Below the pieces are notes generated by a model. That model saw only the letters and a program-made list of their open reading frames with translations. It did not search any database and was not told where the DNA came from. A stretch of 34,112 nt of DNA, taken from positions 1-34,112 of IMG/VR virus record IMGVR_UViG_3300042540_000531. One strand, written 5' to 3'. A program made the position numbers and the translations under genes. The DNA is from a virus. Positions within the stretch are counted from its first letter, which is position 1, and every line of letters begins with the position of its first letter. Below are positions 1-8,600 of the stretch, in pieces.

Positions 1-2381
1 TTTGCAGCACCACCGGCCAGGTTTGTCGATGTTCCAACCGATACGCTTGATGCAGACGTCCACTGTGGCGCTGCACCACTTGACGTCATAATTGCATTGG
101 TTGCTCCAATACCAAGCTTGGTAAGCGCCGTACCACTGGTGTAGTACGTCATGTCACCAGCTGAGTAACTCGAAAGCCCAGTGCCGCCGTTACTTGTAAT
201 CAGCGTACCTGCGATCGTAATCGTACCGCTACTTGTGATGGGACCACCAGAAGTTGTCAGGCCCGTAGACCCACCAGATACAGCTACCGATGTAACAGTC
301 CCTGCGCTCGATGGCGTATCCCATGCAAATGCCGTACCCGTCCACTTAAGGAACGTGTTGGAAGATGCCGGTGCATCGACAAAATTAGTAACGCCAGACC
401 CTGACTGATACAGAATCTTATTCGCTGCTCCACCTGAGATAGCCGATGCCGTTGCAGCATTACCGCTAACCGAAATGCTCCATGTGCCCGATGCGTTTGC
501 ACCAGTTGTACTTGGCGCTCCCACCGTGTTGTAGCTAATAGTCCTTGCTACAGATCCGTCAAATGTTGTGCCAGACGCCGCACCAACACCGCCGTTGTTG
601 AACGTCACTGCATTTGATGTCGTGCCGCTTGTCGGCTGATCCCACGCAAAAGCCGAACCAGTCCACTTCAAATAAGTGCTTGCCGTGGTTGGCGCAGTTA
701 CAAAGGTCGTTGTGCTAGCACCTGACTGATAAAGCAGTTGGTTCGCCGCGCCGCTTGCCACGTTCGTAGCTGACGATGCGCTACCGGTGACCGAGATATT
801 CCATGTGCCACTGGCATTTGCACCCGTAACACTTGGGGCTCCGATCGTATTGTAGGAAATAGTCCTTGCCGTAGAGCCATTAAACGTCGTGCCTGACGCA
901 TCCCCGCCGCCACCGTTATTGAAGGTAGCAGACGCGGGCGTCGATGCCGTTACCGAAGCCCATGCAAAGGTTGAGCCATCCCACTTAAGGTACGTATCAG
1001 TCGTCGTTGGTGCGCTAATAAACGATGTAGCGCTCGAACCTGTTTGGTACGGAATACGATAAGCAGAGCCGCTTGCAAGATTCGTTGCCGTCGTGGCTGT
1101 CGTGGCCGATGACGCAGCACCAGATATGCTGATGCTCCACGTACCCGTAGCACCTGTTCCAGTGATAGGCACATAGTCGGTACCTGCTACAGCATTACTG
1201 AAACCACCACCACCATTACCCTTAAGAATGCTTGTACCACTTGTCGCTGGTGCGTAATCAGTGCCGCTTACCGCTGCCGATATAACGCCAGAGGTTGCCT
1301 TCAATACACCTGTAGTGGTAGCCGCCTTAATTGATGCGCCAGTTGTGCCGTTGAATAACACAATCTGGTTGTCTGTCGATGATCCTGGCCCAATAACATC
1401 GCCGGTCCCGGCTGTTGCGTACTCAAGCGCTGTGCCGCCAGAATTAACGCGCAGGACCTGTAATGCAGTCCCTATCGTGTTAAGCCCTGTACCGCCATTT
1501 GCGGTTGGCAGCGTTCCGGTTACACCTGTGGAAAGCGGTAGTCCCGTGGCATTCGTAAGTGTTGCCGCCGATGGTGTACCAAGATTAGGCGTGACCAATG
1601 TCGGGCTTGTCGCAAAGACCAATGAGCCCGTGCCCGTCTCATCAGAAATAACACCACGCAACTCTGCCGAGGTCGTTGATGCAAATGCTGAGAGCTTGTC
1701 TGACGTATAGGCAACCGTACCACCGGCGCCAAACGCCATAGTTGACCCGTCCGTACCAGATAGCGTAACCGTATTGCTAGCTGTTAACGTCTTTCCATCT
1801 GCAACCGTTAGCGTAGAGCCCGTGGCTGGCGATGTAATCGTTACTTTGTTGTACTTACCGCCAGTAATATCACCCGTTGTATCTGCGATGGTTACCGCAG
1901 AGTTCTGGATAATCTTGCCCGTCGTTCCGTCAAACCTAGCAACCGCGTTATCCGTTGCCGAAGAAGGTCCGTTAACACCTACTGGCGCATAGTCAGAACC
2001 GTTCCAGTAAACGATTGCTTCTGTGCCAGCAGGGATGGTTACGCCCGTTGTTGCCGAAGCCTTGAATACGATCGCTGCATCTGATCCGTTTCTTACGACG
2101 TACCAAGTTCTCCCGTTTGACCCGCCGGGAGCAACAATATTTCTACTTACACCAGGGGTCCCGGTTACAAGCAGTACGGCATACCTTGCCTGGTTACTCG
2201 CAGATCCATCACCGTTGGTAAGCGTGACATTGGCCGACGTAACGTCAATCGTTACTGACCCGCCAATTGCAACATCAACAGGGTCGGTAAGCGAGTTGTT
2301 GACAACCGTACCCCATGTCCCATCTTCGGAACCATTAACCGGTTTGGCAAGCTTTAATAAGGATGTGTAATTGACAGCCAT
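1..2381 (-). CDS. Tail-fibre-like structural protein (partial, C-terminus off the window)
   Basis: Open frame from ATG at 2381, with GAGGT 6 bases upstream, to the left edge without a stop (about 793 codons). The N-terminus reads MAVNYTSLLKLAKPVNGSED, then GTWGTVVNNSLTDPVDVAI. This opening is shared by many tail-fibre or receptor-binding proteins of environmental phages. The rest is rich in Gly, Ser, Thr and Ala. It contains three imperfect repeats of about 319 bases (106 residues) near 322, 641 and 961, each with an AFAWD-type motif, an SYNTVGAP-type turn and SGTWSISVSG. The region reading toward position 1 (YYTSGTALTKLGIGAT) is also typical of such fibres. Likely role: trimeric fibre binding the host surface. 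The chaperone or tip domain would lie outside the window. The plus-strand frames here are shadows. Confidence 0.85.
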   Translation of the reverse strand, partial: MAVNYTSLLKLAKPVNGSEDGTWGTVVNNSLTDPVDVAIGGSVTIDVTSANVTLTNGDGSASNQARYAVLLVTGTPGVSRNIVAPGGSNGRTWYVVRNGSDAAIVFKASATTGVTIPAGTEAIVYWNGSDYAPVGVNGPSSATDNAVARFDGTTGKIIQNSAVTIADTTGDITGGKYNKVTITSPATGSTLTVADGKTLTASNTVTLSGTDGSTMAFGAGGTVAYTSDKLSAFASTTSAELRGVISDETGTGSLVFATSPTLVTPNLGTPSAATLTNATGLPLSTGVTGTLPTANGGTGLNTIGTALQVLRVNSGGTALEYATAGTGDVIGPGSSTDNQIVLFNGTTGASIKAATTTGVLKATSGVISAAVSGTDYAPATSGTSILKGNGGGGFSNAVAGTDYVPITGTGATGTWSISISGAASSATTATTATNLASGSAYRIPYQTGSSATSFISAPTTTDTYLKWDGSTFAWASVTASTPASATFNNGGGGDASGTTFNGSTARTISYNTIGAPSVTGANASGTWNISVTGSASSATNVASGAANQLLYQSGASTTTFVTAPTTASTYLKWTGSAFAWDQPTSGTTSNAVTFNNGGVGAASGTTFDGSVARTISYNTVGAPSTTGANASGTWSISVSGNAATASAISGGAANKILYQSGSGVTNFVDAPASSNTFLKWTGTAFAWDTPSSAGTVTSVAVSGGSTGLTTSGGPITSSGTITIAGTLITSNGGTGLSSYSAGDMTYYTSGTALTKLGIGATNAIMTSSGAAPQWTSASSVSVGTSTNLAGGAA

Positions 2382-2388
2382 AGCTACC

Positions 2389-2484
2389 TCACGAAGACGT
2401 GGAAATCGGTGTCCACGTTGTAGTCACACCGGGGGCTATTGATGCCCATGTAGTTGTCACGCCGGGAGTAATGGGTGTCCACAT
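2389..2484 (-). CDS. 31-residue peptide with tandem PGVTTTW repeats
   Basis: A short frame between the 142-residue structural protein and the tail fibre: ATG at 2484, TGA at 2389-2391. It starts one base after the upstream stop codon and has a weak AAGGA 10 bases before the start. The product is almost wholly a repeated W-T-P-I-x-P-G-V-T-T-T-W unit (MWTPITPGVTTTW, then IAPGVTTTWTPI). The regular repeat and exact fit between neighbours favour a real gene. Very short W/PGVTT proteins occur beside tail genes in related environmental phages (from memory). Function unknown. Confidence 0.55.
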   Translation of the reverse strand: MWTPITPGVTTTWASIAPGVTTTWTPISTSS

Positions 2485-2485
2485 C

Positions 2486-2914
2486 TCAAGCAATCCTTAA
2501 CACGGCATTCGTTGCATCTGCTGCTGGAAACGTAATCACAAGATTTTGCGCTGTCTTCGTGATATTAACGCCAAAGTTTAATACAGCAACAGATCGATCG
2601 CCATTAGTTGAGTTATAAATTAACGCCCCATTCGTTGTTAGCGTGACGTTTGTAAATGTTGCTGTGTCAAAAGTCCAGTACGCAGTAGTTCCTTGAAAGG
2701 TTGGCGTAATGTTTGTGAGGGCAATTCCTCCGGCCGTGTAATTGGTTCCACTGCATTCACCCGATGCTGTGTAAACAGTCGTTGAGGCGCCAAGATCCGC
2801 ATTGGCGGTATATAAGGCCAACTTAAAGACATCGCCCGTCCCCGCTGTAAAGTTGTGCAGTCCCTGAGCTAGCTCAACCTTGAAACTTGTCGTCAGGGTT
2901 TGAATGATTGCCAT
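2486..2914 (-). CDS. Virion-associated hypothetical protein, beta-rich
   Basis: 142 residues, starting MAIIQTLTTSFKVELAQGLH. AAGGTGG lies upstream, and the start overlaps the stop of the preceding connector-type gene (TGATG). The protein is rich in Thr, Ala, Asn and aromatics in alternating patterns, which suggests beta strands. It has no signal peptide or membrane segment. Proteins with this opening (short N-terminal helix, then a D-V-F-K-L-A-L-Y strand) are common just before tail-fibre genes in environmental phage contigs. A small tail or decoration protein is the best guess. Position and composition support a virion role; no catalytic motif is visible. Confidence 0.75.
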   Translation of the reverse strand: MAIIQTLTTSFKVELAQGLHNFTAGTGDVFKLALYTANADLGASTTVYTASGECSGTNYTAGGIALTNITPTFQGTTAYWTFDTATFTNVTLTTNGALIYNSTNGDRSVAVLNFGVNITKTAQNLVITFPAADATNAVLRIA

Positions 2915-3588
2915 CAGACCACCTTATCTCGGACCTGCCCAGTCCTATACGAATCCTGGCGCTCAAGGCCATCACCAAGGCGCTTGGCAAGAATCAGTGC
3001 TTCCTTGTATCGGCTATTTACCAGATTAACCATGTCCGGCTCACCTTTCAAGAAGGTGTATGCCTCAATCAAACAACCGTACAAGAGCACCGTATCAAAG
3101 TTATCGCCAAGCCATGTGGTCGTAGCGCTAACATCCCCGGCGCCAATAGACGTTGGGTAGTAGAAATAGTGGAGCTCTACTGAATAAGTAAGATCTGGCG
3201 TAGGACCAAGTATAAATACCAGCTCTTTGGTATTCGTTGGATAGTCAGGCCCAAACAATGCGTAACAGTATGGTCGGCCGGTATTGCCCGCTCCGGTCGG
3301 AATCGGGAAAGACTCCCGAATAAAGTTCACATCTTTGTTAAGCAGGTAATGATAGGAACCGTCTGTATCAATCACTGCAAATGAATAGGGCGCAAGAAAA
3401 TCGTCCGGTGCCTGCAAGTATCGATTACTTGCCACACAGGCTGCCGTCACGTTTTTCCGTAGCGATGGAAACTGTACAGTGTTAAAGATCCGCTGCTCAG
3501 CTTGCTGCGCAAACGTCTGAAGCGTTGCCGTCTCAAACGTCGTTTCGCAAAAATCTTGAATCGCAGTCTTAAGCTCGCCCCAATTCAT
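2914..3588 (-). CDS. Head-tail connector / adaptor-like protein
   Basis: 224 residues from ATG at 3588, with AAGGAG 6 bases upstream. It opens with MNWGELKTAIQDFCETTFE, then FAQQAEQRIFNTVQFPSLRK, a helical start followed by a central strand-rich part. The C-terminal helices (LLYGCLIEAYTFLKGEPDMV, then YKEALILAKRLGDG) are typical of phage adaptor proteins that bind below the portal. It resembles the connector and tail-tubular protein class in shape and position; the exact family was not resolved. Its stop overlaps the next gene by one base, so the two are probably translated together. Confidence 0.7.
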   Translation of the reverse strand: MNWGELKTAIQDFCETTFETATLQTFAQQAEQRIFNTVQFPSLRKNVTAACVASNRYLQAPDDFLAPYSFAVIDTDGSYHYLLNKDVNFIRESFPIPTGAGNTGRPYCYALFGPDYPTNTKELVFILGPTPDLTYSVELHYFYYPTSIGAGDVSATTTWLGDNFDTVLLYGCLIEAYTFLKGEPDMVNLVNSRYKEALILAKRLGDGLERQDSYRTGQVRDKVV

Positions 3589-3597
3589 GATGGCTCC

Positions 3598-3858
3598 TTA
3601 AGCCATTGGCCCTCGACACATCGTACCTTTAGTGGCCGCACCGGCTCCACGCATTTTAATGCCAGAAGTCTTAACTTGGCTATTGGGATTCATAGCTACA
3701 CCATGAGTAGGCTGCCAGTCCTTAACCATGTTGTATGGCATTTCCTTGCCCGGGCTGGGCGATGCCACAACCTTGGCGCCAGTCATCGTATGCGGCTCTG
3801 CGTAAACAGATGCCGGACCGACTTCTTTGCCACCTTGCTTCATTGAATACTTAGCCAT
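3598..3858 (-). CDS. Small basic Gly/Lys-rich virion-type protein
   Basis: 86 residues, beginning MAKYSMKQGGKEVGPASVY. It is basic and of low complexity. It ends in AGAATKGTMCRGPMA, a variant of the A(T/S)KGKT(K/R)G tail seen in three other small proteins of this operon (9833, 10129 and 10762). It lies between the connector-type gene and another small basic protein. No known domain was recognised. The shared tail suggests a common partner or a nucleic-acid-binding role inside the particle; this is inference. Confidence 0.65.
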   Translation of the reverse strand: MAKYSMKQGGKEVGPASVYAEPHTMTGAKVVASPSPGKEMPYNMVKDWQPTHGVAMNPNSQVKTSGIKMRGAGAATKGTMCRGPMA

Positions 3859-3861
3859 GGA

Positions 3862-4032
3862 TTACCCCTGGTTGCGTGCGCGTGCGAGATTGCGACCCAT
3901 CTTCCTCATCATCTCTGATGTTGGTCCGCCCTTGCGCATTTTTGTCAAAGGCTTTCCTGGGTGCATGGCTTTCTCGTGCTTGTGTACCGCAGCAGCCGCG
4001 GTCTTTTTGTCCTGCTTGATGTCGTCTTTCAT
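3862..4032 (-). CDS. Small highly basic protein (56 residues)
   Basis: I place the start at ATG 4032 (MKDDIKQDKKTAAAAVHKHE) because AGGAG precedes it by 6 bases. A longer frame reaching 4143 would overlap the next gene and has no ribosome site. The protein is Lys/Arg-rich with a Met-rich middle (SEMMRKMGRNLARARNQG at the end) and an MHPGKP motif. It has no cysteines or membrane segment. It could bind DNA or RNA or be a minor capsid component. Function not recognised. Confidence 0.65.
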   Translation of the reverse strand: MKDDIKQDKKTAAAAVHKHEKAMHPGKPLTKMRKGGPTSEMMRKMGRNLARARNQG

Positions 4033-4040
4033 GTCGGCTC

Positions 4041-4466
4041 CTAAGATGCTGTGACACTGTTCAACAATGCTTGACCCACAAGGTGATTGGGAGTCATGCC
4101 GTAATCGTATGATCTTGCACCGCCAACCGGATTGAAGCCCCATTCAATAGTTCGGCTTCCTTCAAGAGGAACTCCCGTATATAGCGGGTTAGTTCCTACC
4201 GTGTTGTTCGTCTGCATCCCGTTGTAGCCTGACTGGTAATACGAATTGGAATCGGGACGTGGATTCCGTACGGCCTGCGGATCGTTCACGGGAAACATGC
4301 CTAGCTGCAACTGCGGCTGATCAGGTTCCCAGCAAGTCGGACATACCAGTATATTGACATTTTTTGTCTTAATTGTCAGCGGTTTTAGCTGTTTTAGCTT
4401 ATAGCGGAACCCGCAGCGATCACACTGCGATATTGCCCACTTACCACTGGCAAACTGATTGGGCAT
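4041..4466 (-). CDS. Zinc-ribbon virion protein
   Basis: 141 residues. The N-terminal third carries two CxxC pairs (CDRC at residues 15-18, CPTC at 42-45) separated by a basic strand (RYKLKQLKPLTIKTKNVNIL), a zinc ribbon. After WEPDQPQLQLGMFPVNDPQA the rest is Asn/Tyr/Gly-rich and probably extended. This layout is very common in uncultured tailed phages beside connector genes, and is usually left as hypothetical. The start follows the upstream stop directly (TAA then ATG). It is probably a structural or assembly protein; the ribbon may bind DNA or protein. Confidence 0.75.
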   Translation of the reverse strand: MPNQFASGKWAISQCDRCGFRYKLKQLKPLTIKTKNVNILVCPTCWEPDQPQLQLGMFPVNDPQAVRNPRPDSNSYYQSGYNGMQTNNTVGTNPLYTGVPLEGSRTIEWGFNPVGGARSYDYGMTPNHLVGQALLNSVTAS

Positions 4467-5444
4467 TTAGAACCCGCCCGTACCTAAGAATGACTGCCTT
4501 GGGACAAACCTGATCGGAGCCTTCTCCCGATCCTCGTCGGCCGCTAGCTGCCATGCCTCATCGTACTGCGCTTTCAGCATCCCCATGCGCTCCAAGCCAC
4601 CCTCCACTTTCATAGATAGCTTGTAAGCCAATCCGGCAATCAATGCCTCTTGGAATCTGAATGGAATGTCTTCCACATTCACACCATTCCCTGCGTCTTG
4701 CAGCCTTCTCATGCGCCAGTAAACAAGCGTGTAATAAGGTGTTGCAATGGATCCTTGGTCTGGCGCTGGCCATACCGTGACGTTAGGGAATTTGGTGTTG
4801 CTTACTGTGGCCCCAGATGTGTGAGATGCAGCCGTGGTGTTGTTCTGGCCGCGCACTACGTTATCTAGCGTTGCATAAGCTGAAGCACCCGTTGCCACAT
4901 TCTCGGCTTGGGTTGAAGTTCCGTAGTAATAAACCGTCTCCGCTCCAATGTTTGCATATCCTGCATATGGTATCCCTGCGAGGCTAGACATCGGTATTGA
5001 CGTAGCAGAGGATGAGATGTTTGCCGCAAGTGTCCCAGTAAAGACATACGTTTGACCGCCCTGTCTGTCAATGTAAATTTGAATCGGCCGCCCCGTGGCA
5101 AGCTTATTTGGTATGGTCGAATAAGTACTAACCGAGATTCGACTGATGTTTATATCGGTCTGGTTCTGGCTCTCACCCGTACGAATGATCGTCTCAACCA
5201 GATCAACTGTGTTGATTGGTAGCGGATAGGTTATCTGGTTAGCATAGAGCTGGATAGCCCCTTGCTCCATGGTCCACAAATTGATGCCGCGGTTCGCCCA
5301 CTCTGTTAACAAAAGGTTTAGTGATCGACGGGCCGTGCGTAAATCATAGCCTGATCGCAACTCCCGGCCGCACCGCTCATAGGCTTCTTCCACAAGCTCA
5401 TTCAAGTTGGGGTCGAAATTGGTCGTCCCGGTCGTGAATGCCAT
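4467..5444 (-). CDS. Tail-tubular / head-completion-like connector protein
   Basis: 325 residues from ATG 5444, with AGAGGT 6 bases upstream. N-terminal helices (LNELVEEAYERCGRELRSGY, then RRSLNLLLTEWANRGINLWT) lead to a strand pair (YPLPINTVDLVETIIR). The class resembles P22 gp4 and T7 gp11-like head-tail proteins. A central Ser/Thr-rich insertion (about residues 130-215) includes RGQNNTTAASHTSGATV, a motif reused in phage tail beta domains. The C-terminal helices (FRFQEALIAGLAYKLSMKV, then MLKAQYDEAWQLAADEDRE) complete the fold. It likely sits between portal and tail. The insertion makes it longer than the usual 200-230 residues. Confidence 0.75.
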   Translation of the reverse strand: MAFTTGTTNFDPNLNELVEEAYERCGRELRSGYDLRTARRSLNLLLTEWANRGINLWTMEQGAIQLYANQITYPLPINTVDLVETIIRTGESQNQTDINISRISVSTYSTIPNKLATGRPIQIYIDRQGGQTYVFTGTLAANISSSATSIPMSSLAGIPYAGYANIGAETVYYYGTSTQAENVATGASAYATLDNVVRGQNNTTAASHTSGATVSNTKFPNVTVWPAPDQGSIATPYYTLVYWRMRRLQDAGNGVNVEDIPFRFQEALIAGLAYKLSMKVEGGLERMGMLKAQYDEAWQLAADEDREKAPIRFVPRQSFLGTGGF

Positions 5445-5446
5445 GA

Positions 5447-5677
5447 TTACCTCTTAGCCGTCAAAGCAGACTTGCGAAAAGCTTCTGCTGTAGGAGCACC
5501 CTTGGCGCCAGGTTTTCTCATCTTCTCACCTGACCCGGCTGCAATACGCTTGCGCTTAGCGTTGATGTTTGCATAAAGCCCAACCTTGCCTCCCTCTGCG
5601 TACTGAATGAAATCAGTATCATCACGTCGGGATTTTAATTTGGGACCCGGCATTTTCGAGGGGTTGATACACCCCAT
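5447..5677 (-). CDS. Small conserved virion-type protein (MG.INPSKMP family)
   Basis: I choose ATG 5677 (MGCINPSKMPGPKLKSRRDD) over the ATG six codons earlier because this opening matches the usual start of the family. The product is 76 residues and basic, with a GGKVGLYANI motif and a C-terminal RIAAGSGEKMRKPGAKGAPT followed by AEAFRKSALTAKR. Such proteins are frequent next to large internal virion proteins in environmental podoviruses. The first 56 bases overlap the end of the upstream 1400-residue gene. Function unknown. Confidence 0.75.
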   Translation of the reverse strand: MGCINPSKMPGPKLKSRRDDTDFIQYAEGGKVGLYANINAKRKRIAAGSGEKMRKPGAKGAPTAEAFRKSALTAKR

Positions 5678-8600
5678 ACCCCGGCTCTTGAGCATAGATA
5701 TTCTCCATCAGAGAGGCAAGGCCCATGGGCAAATAAGGCTGCATGGGTCGCAGGTAATTAGGATACGGCATTCCATAGTATGTGGGAAGTTCTGGGGCCG
5801 GTACGTTTGGATATTCGTAATTAATCCCATTCGCAACTGTTGATGTATTGGCTGGCTGCGTTACGGGGATATCAGTCCCTGGCGCAACAATAATTGGCGG
5901 AACCGTAATTGGAGGATTGGTTGTGGTAGCTCCTCCGCCCGTGGTTGTTGTCGTCGAAGTTGTTGTTGACGGCGGCAAAACCGGAGGCAAGTCCAGAGGG
6001 TCTGCCGTTATAGGCTCTTGCGGCGCAGTAACCGTTACAGTTCCCGCATTTATTGAACCTCCTGGAATGGTGTCTGCACCACCACCGCCAGAAGGGGTGT
6101 CCAGCGTAATAACGTCGGTGTCTGATAAACCAGAGCCTACAGAGTCTTTTGTACTCGTAACAACAACAGGAGTCGAGCCCGTTCCGCCAGATACCGGTAC
6201 TGCTGGTTCTGCAACATCCACATTTGATGCTGTACCTTCAGAAGGTTTTACTCCTGTAACCGTTACTGAAGGATCGGCAACCGTAGTTACTGGCGGCGGT
6301 TGTGCAGTAATCACATCTTGTGTAAGAGCACCACCAACAGTTGGGGCGCCAGCCGCACCCGTGACCGTTACCGATGGCGAACCAACCGTTCCTGAGCTGC
6401 CGGTTAATGTGTCCTGTCCAGTTGCCGACAAGGTAGTGTCTTGACCTCCTGTTACTACAACCTGATTCGTTGCGCCGCCAGAAGTTGTTTCAATCGCCGT
6501 CTTCTGGATTTCATTAAGACCAGTCGTATTTAGCTGGGTTGATGTTGCACCAGGTGATACACCTGAAGCAATCTCATCAATAAGTTTGGCGTTGTTTTGT
6601 ACAAAGTTCAGAACCGCCAAGGGATTGGTTGCCATGGCCGTGATGTTCTGGCCACCTGTAAATGCAGTCTGTACGATAAATTTTGCCTGCGCCGCGGTTA
6701 GTGTCTTGCCGCTAGCCTCAACAAGCTTATCGACTACCAATGGCGTTATGGATGTTGTGAGCGTTTTTGTCAGGTCAATGTCACCATTAACCATCAACTG
6801 ATTGAGTGAACTACCAATAGCTCTTGCCGCAATAATTGCTTCTTTATCCGTAAGCAAAAAAGCCGTTTTGTCTGCATTCTCAAGATTCGATAGCATCTTG
6901 TAGGCTTCTTGAGTCGCCATGTTGCTAATGACCGGGGCTACACCACCAGCAATAAAGCCTTTGCTGAAATCACCTCCAGCTGCTTCAGATACCAATCCTT
7001 GATAGGTGCCACGCACAATCGCTGTTGCAGTTGCTGTGGCCACGGGCGCTGACATGCCTGTTGTCATTAACATGCCGGTTAAACCAGTTCCGGGTACGAT
7101 GGCTGTTGATGCCGCTGTTCCGCCTGCTACAGCGCCAACGTCTACAGCAGCTCCCGCCGCACCAATAAGCTCGGGCAATAAGTAAGGCGCAGCGATTGCT
7201 GATATAACTGCCAGAGGTAATGCGTATTCCTTGGCGCCATACTTCTCTTCCCAGTTGCTAGCTATACCGGCTCCGCCACCAGGCGTCTGACCAAGGAAGT
7301 ATCCTGTACTGCCAGACCCTTCTCCCTCAGAACCAAATCGCCACATGCCGCCATTCTGTGACTGTGGTACAGCTTGCAACTCTTTGCCCGTGGCTTTATC
7401 AAAGTACACCACGTAATTCGTTGCTTTCTCGCCCTCGGTTTCTCTGAAGTCGCTGCCAACAACGTCACCAGTTGCAGGCAAATTCCTTGTTTCAACACGC
7501 GTACCAATTTGGTTAAGGTCTTTGATGCCATAACCCTCTAGGTAATTGACCATCTTTTCTAGGTGATGGGTCCAGCCGCTGTTTTTATCCCATACGCCGT
7601 TCTTCGTTCCGCCGCTAGTAATCTCTGTGAGCTGGTTGGTTAACCGCTCTTTCGGAGTCATCTGGGCATCTGCTACATAAGCTTGAAGATTCTTGAGAAT
7701 GTCCGGCCGGGTTTCATCCGTTCCAAGGTAGCTAGCCAACTTGGATAGATCCATGTTGTTATCTTTGGCAAACTGAGCAAGCTCTGCGTAGCTTAACTGC
7801 TTATCTTCGCCAGCATACTTGTTCATTTCCGTGGTTACACGGTAAGCGTCAAGGTTTTTCGTTGGTATGCCAAACACGCGCTCCATATCCGCATCGGATA
7901 GCTTGTTTGCTGTCTGAAACTCAGTAATCTTGCCAAAGTCTTTCACATCAAATGGCATCGTTTCACGCCATGTGCGCTCTTGCGGTGAGTAAACAGATTC
8001 CGCTTTGAGCTGAGCAAGGGTTTCTTTGTTGTCACCAAGATAGGTTTTCACAAAGTCATCGATCGTCATTTGCTTCTGGCCAATCAAGCCAAGCAATTCG
8101 TTTGACGTTAACTTGCCACCGCTTTCTTTTAGCGCCGATATTTGTTGGTCTACTTTAGCCTTATCAAGATCTGAGGCTGTTAGCTTCGAGATGTCCCCAA
8201 ATATCCTTTCGAAGTCAGCATCCGATAGCTTCTCTGTGTTTTGGAAAGTAAGGGTCTGGTCAATCGTTGGAGGCGTTTTAAGTAACGTATACGCCTCCCG
8301 CCACGTTCTTTCTTGCGGCGTGAATGACGCCTCTTTATTGAGAGAGTCAATCGTTGCCTGCCCGCCACCAAGATAGGCTTTGGCAAAATCTTCTGGCGTC
8401 ATGTTCTTGCTAGCAGCAAGACCCAAGACTTCATTTAACGTTAGTGTGTTATCGGTCGCCTGAAGCGCGTCAAGTTTGCCTTTGGTATCAATTTGATCCC
8501 TAGACTTGGTGATCACATCTTGGGTGATATTTAAGTACCTACCAAGATCTGCATCTGAAATATTGTTGGCTTTGGCGTATTCAAACGCCTTGTCCATCGG

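Noticed and set aside
181-2370. Plus-strand frames rich in Val/Pro across 181-2370 (and similar at 5848-6444 and 8506-9258)
   Set aside because: They are antisense shadows of the tail fibre and the 1400-residue protein, with composition set by Thr/Gly/Ala codons on the other strand.
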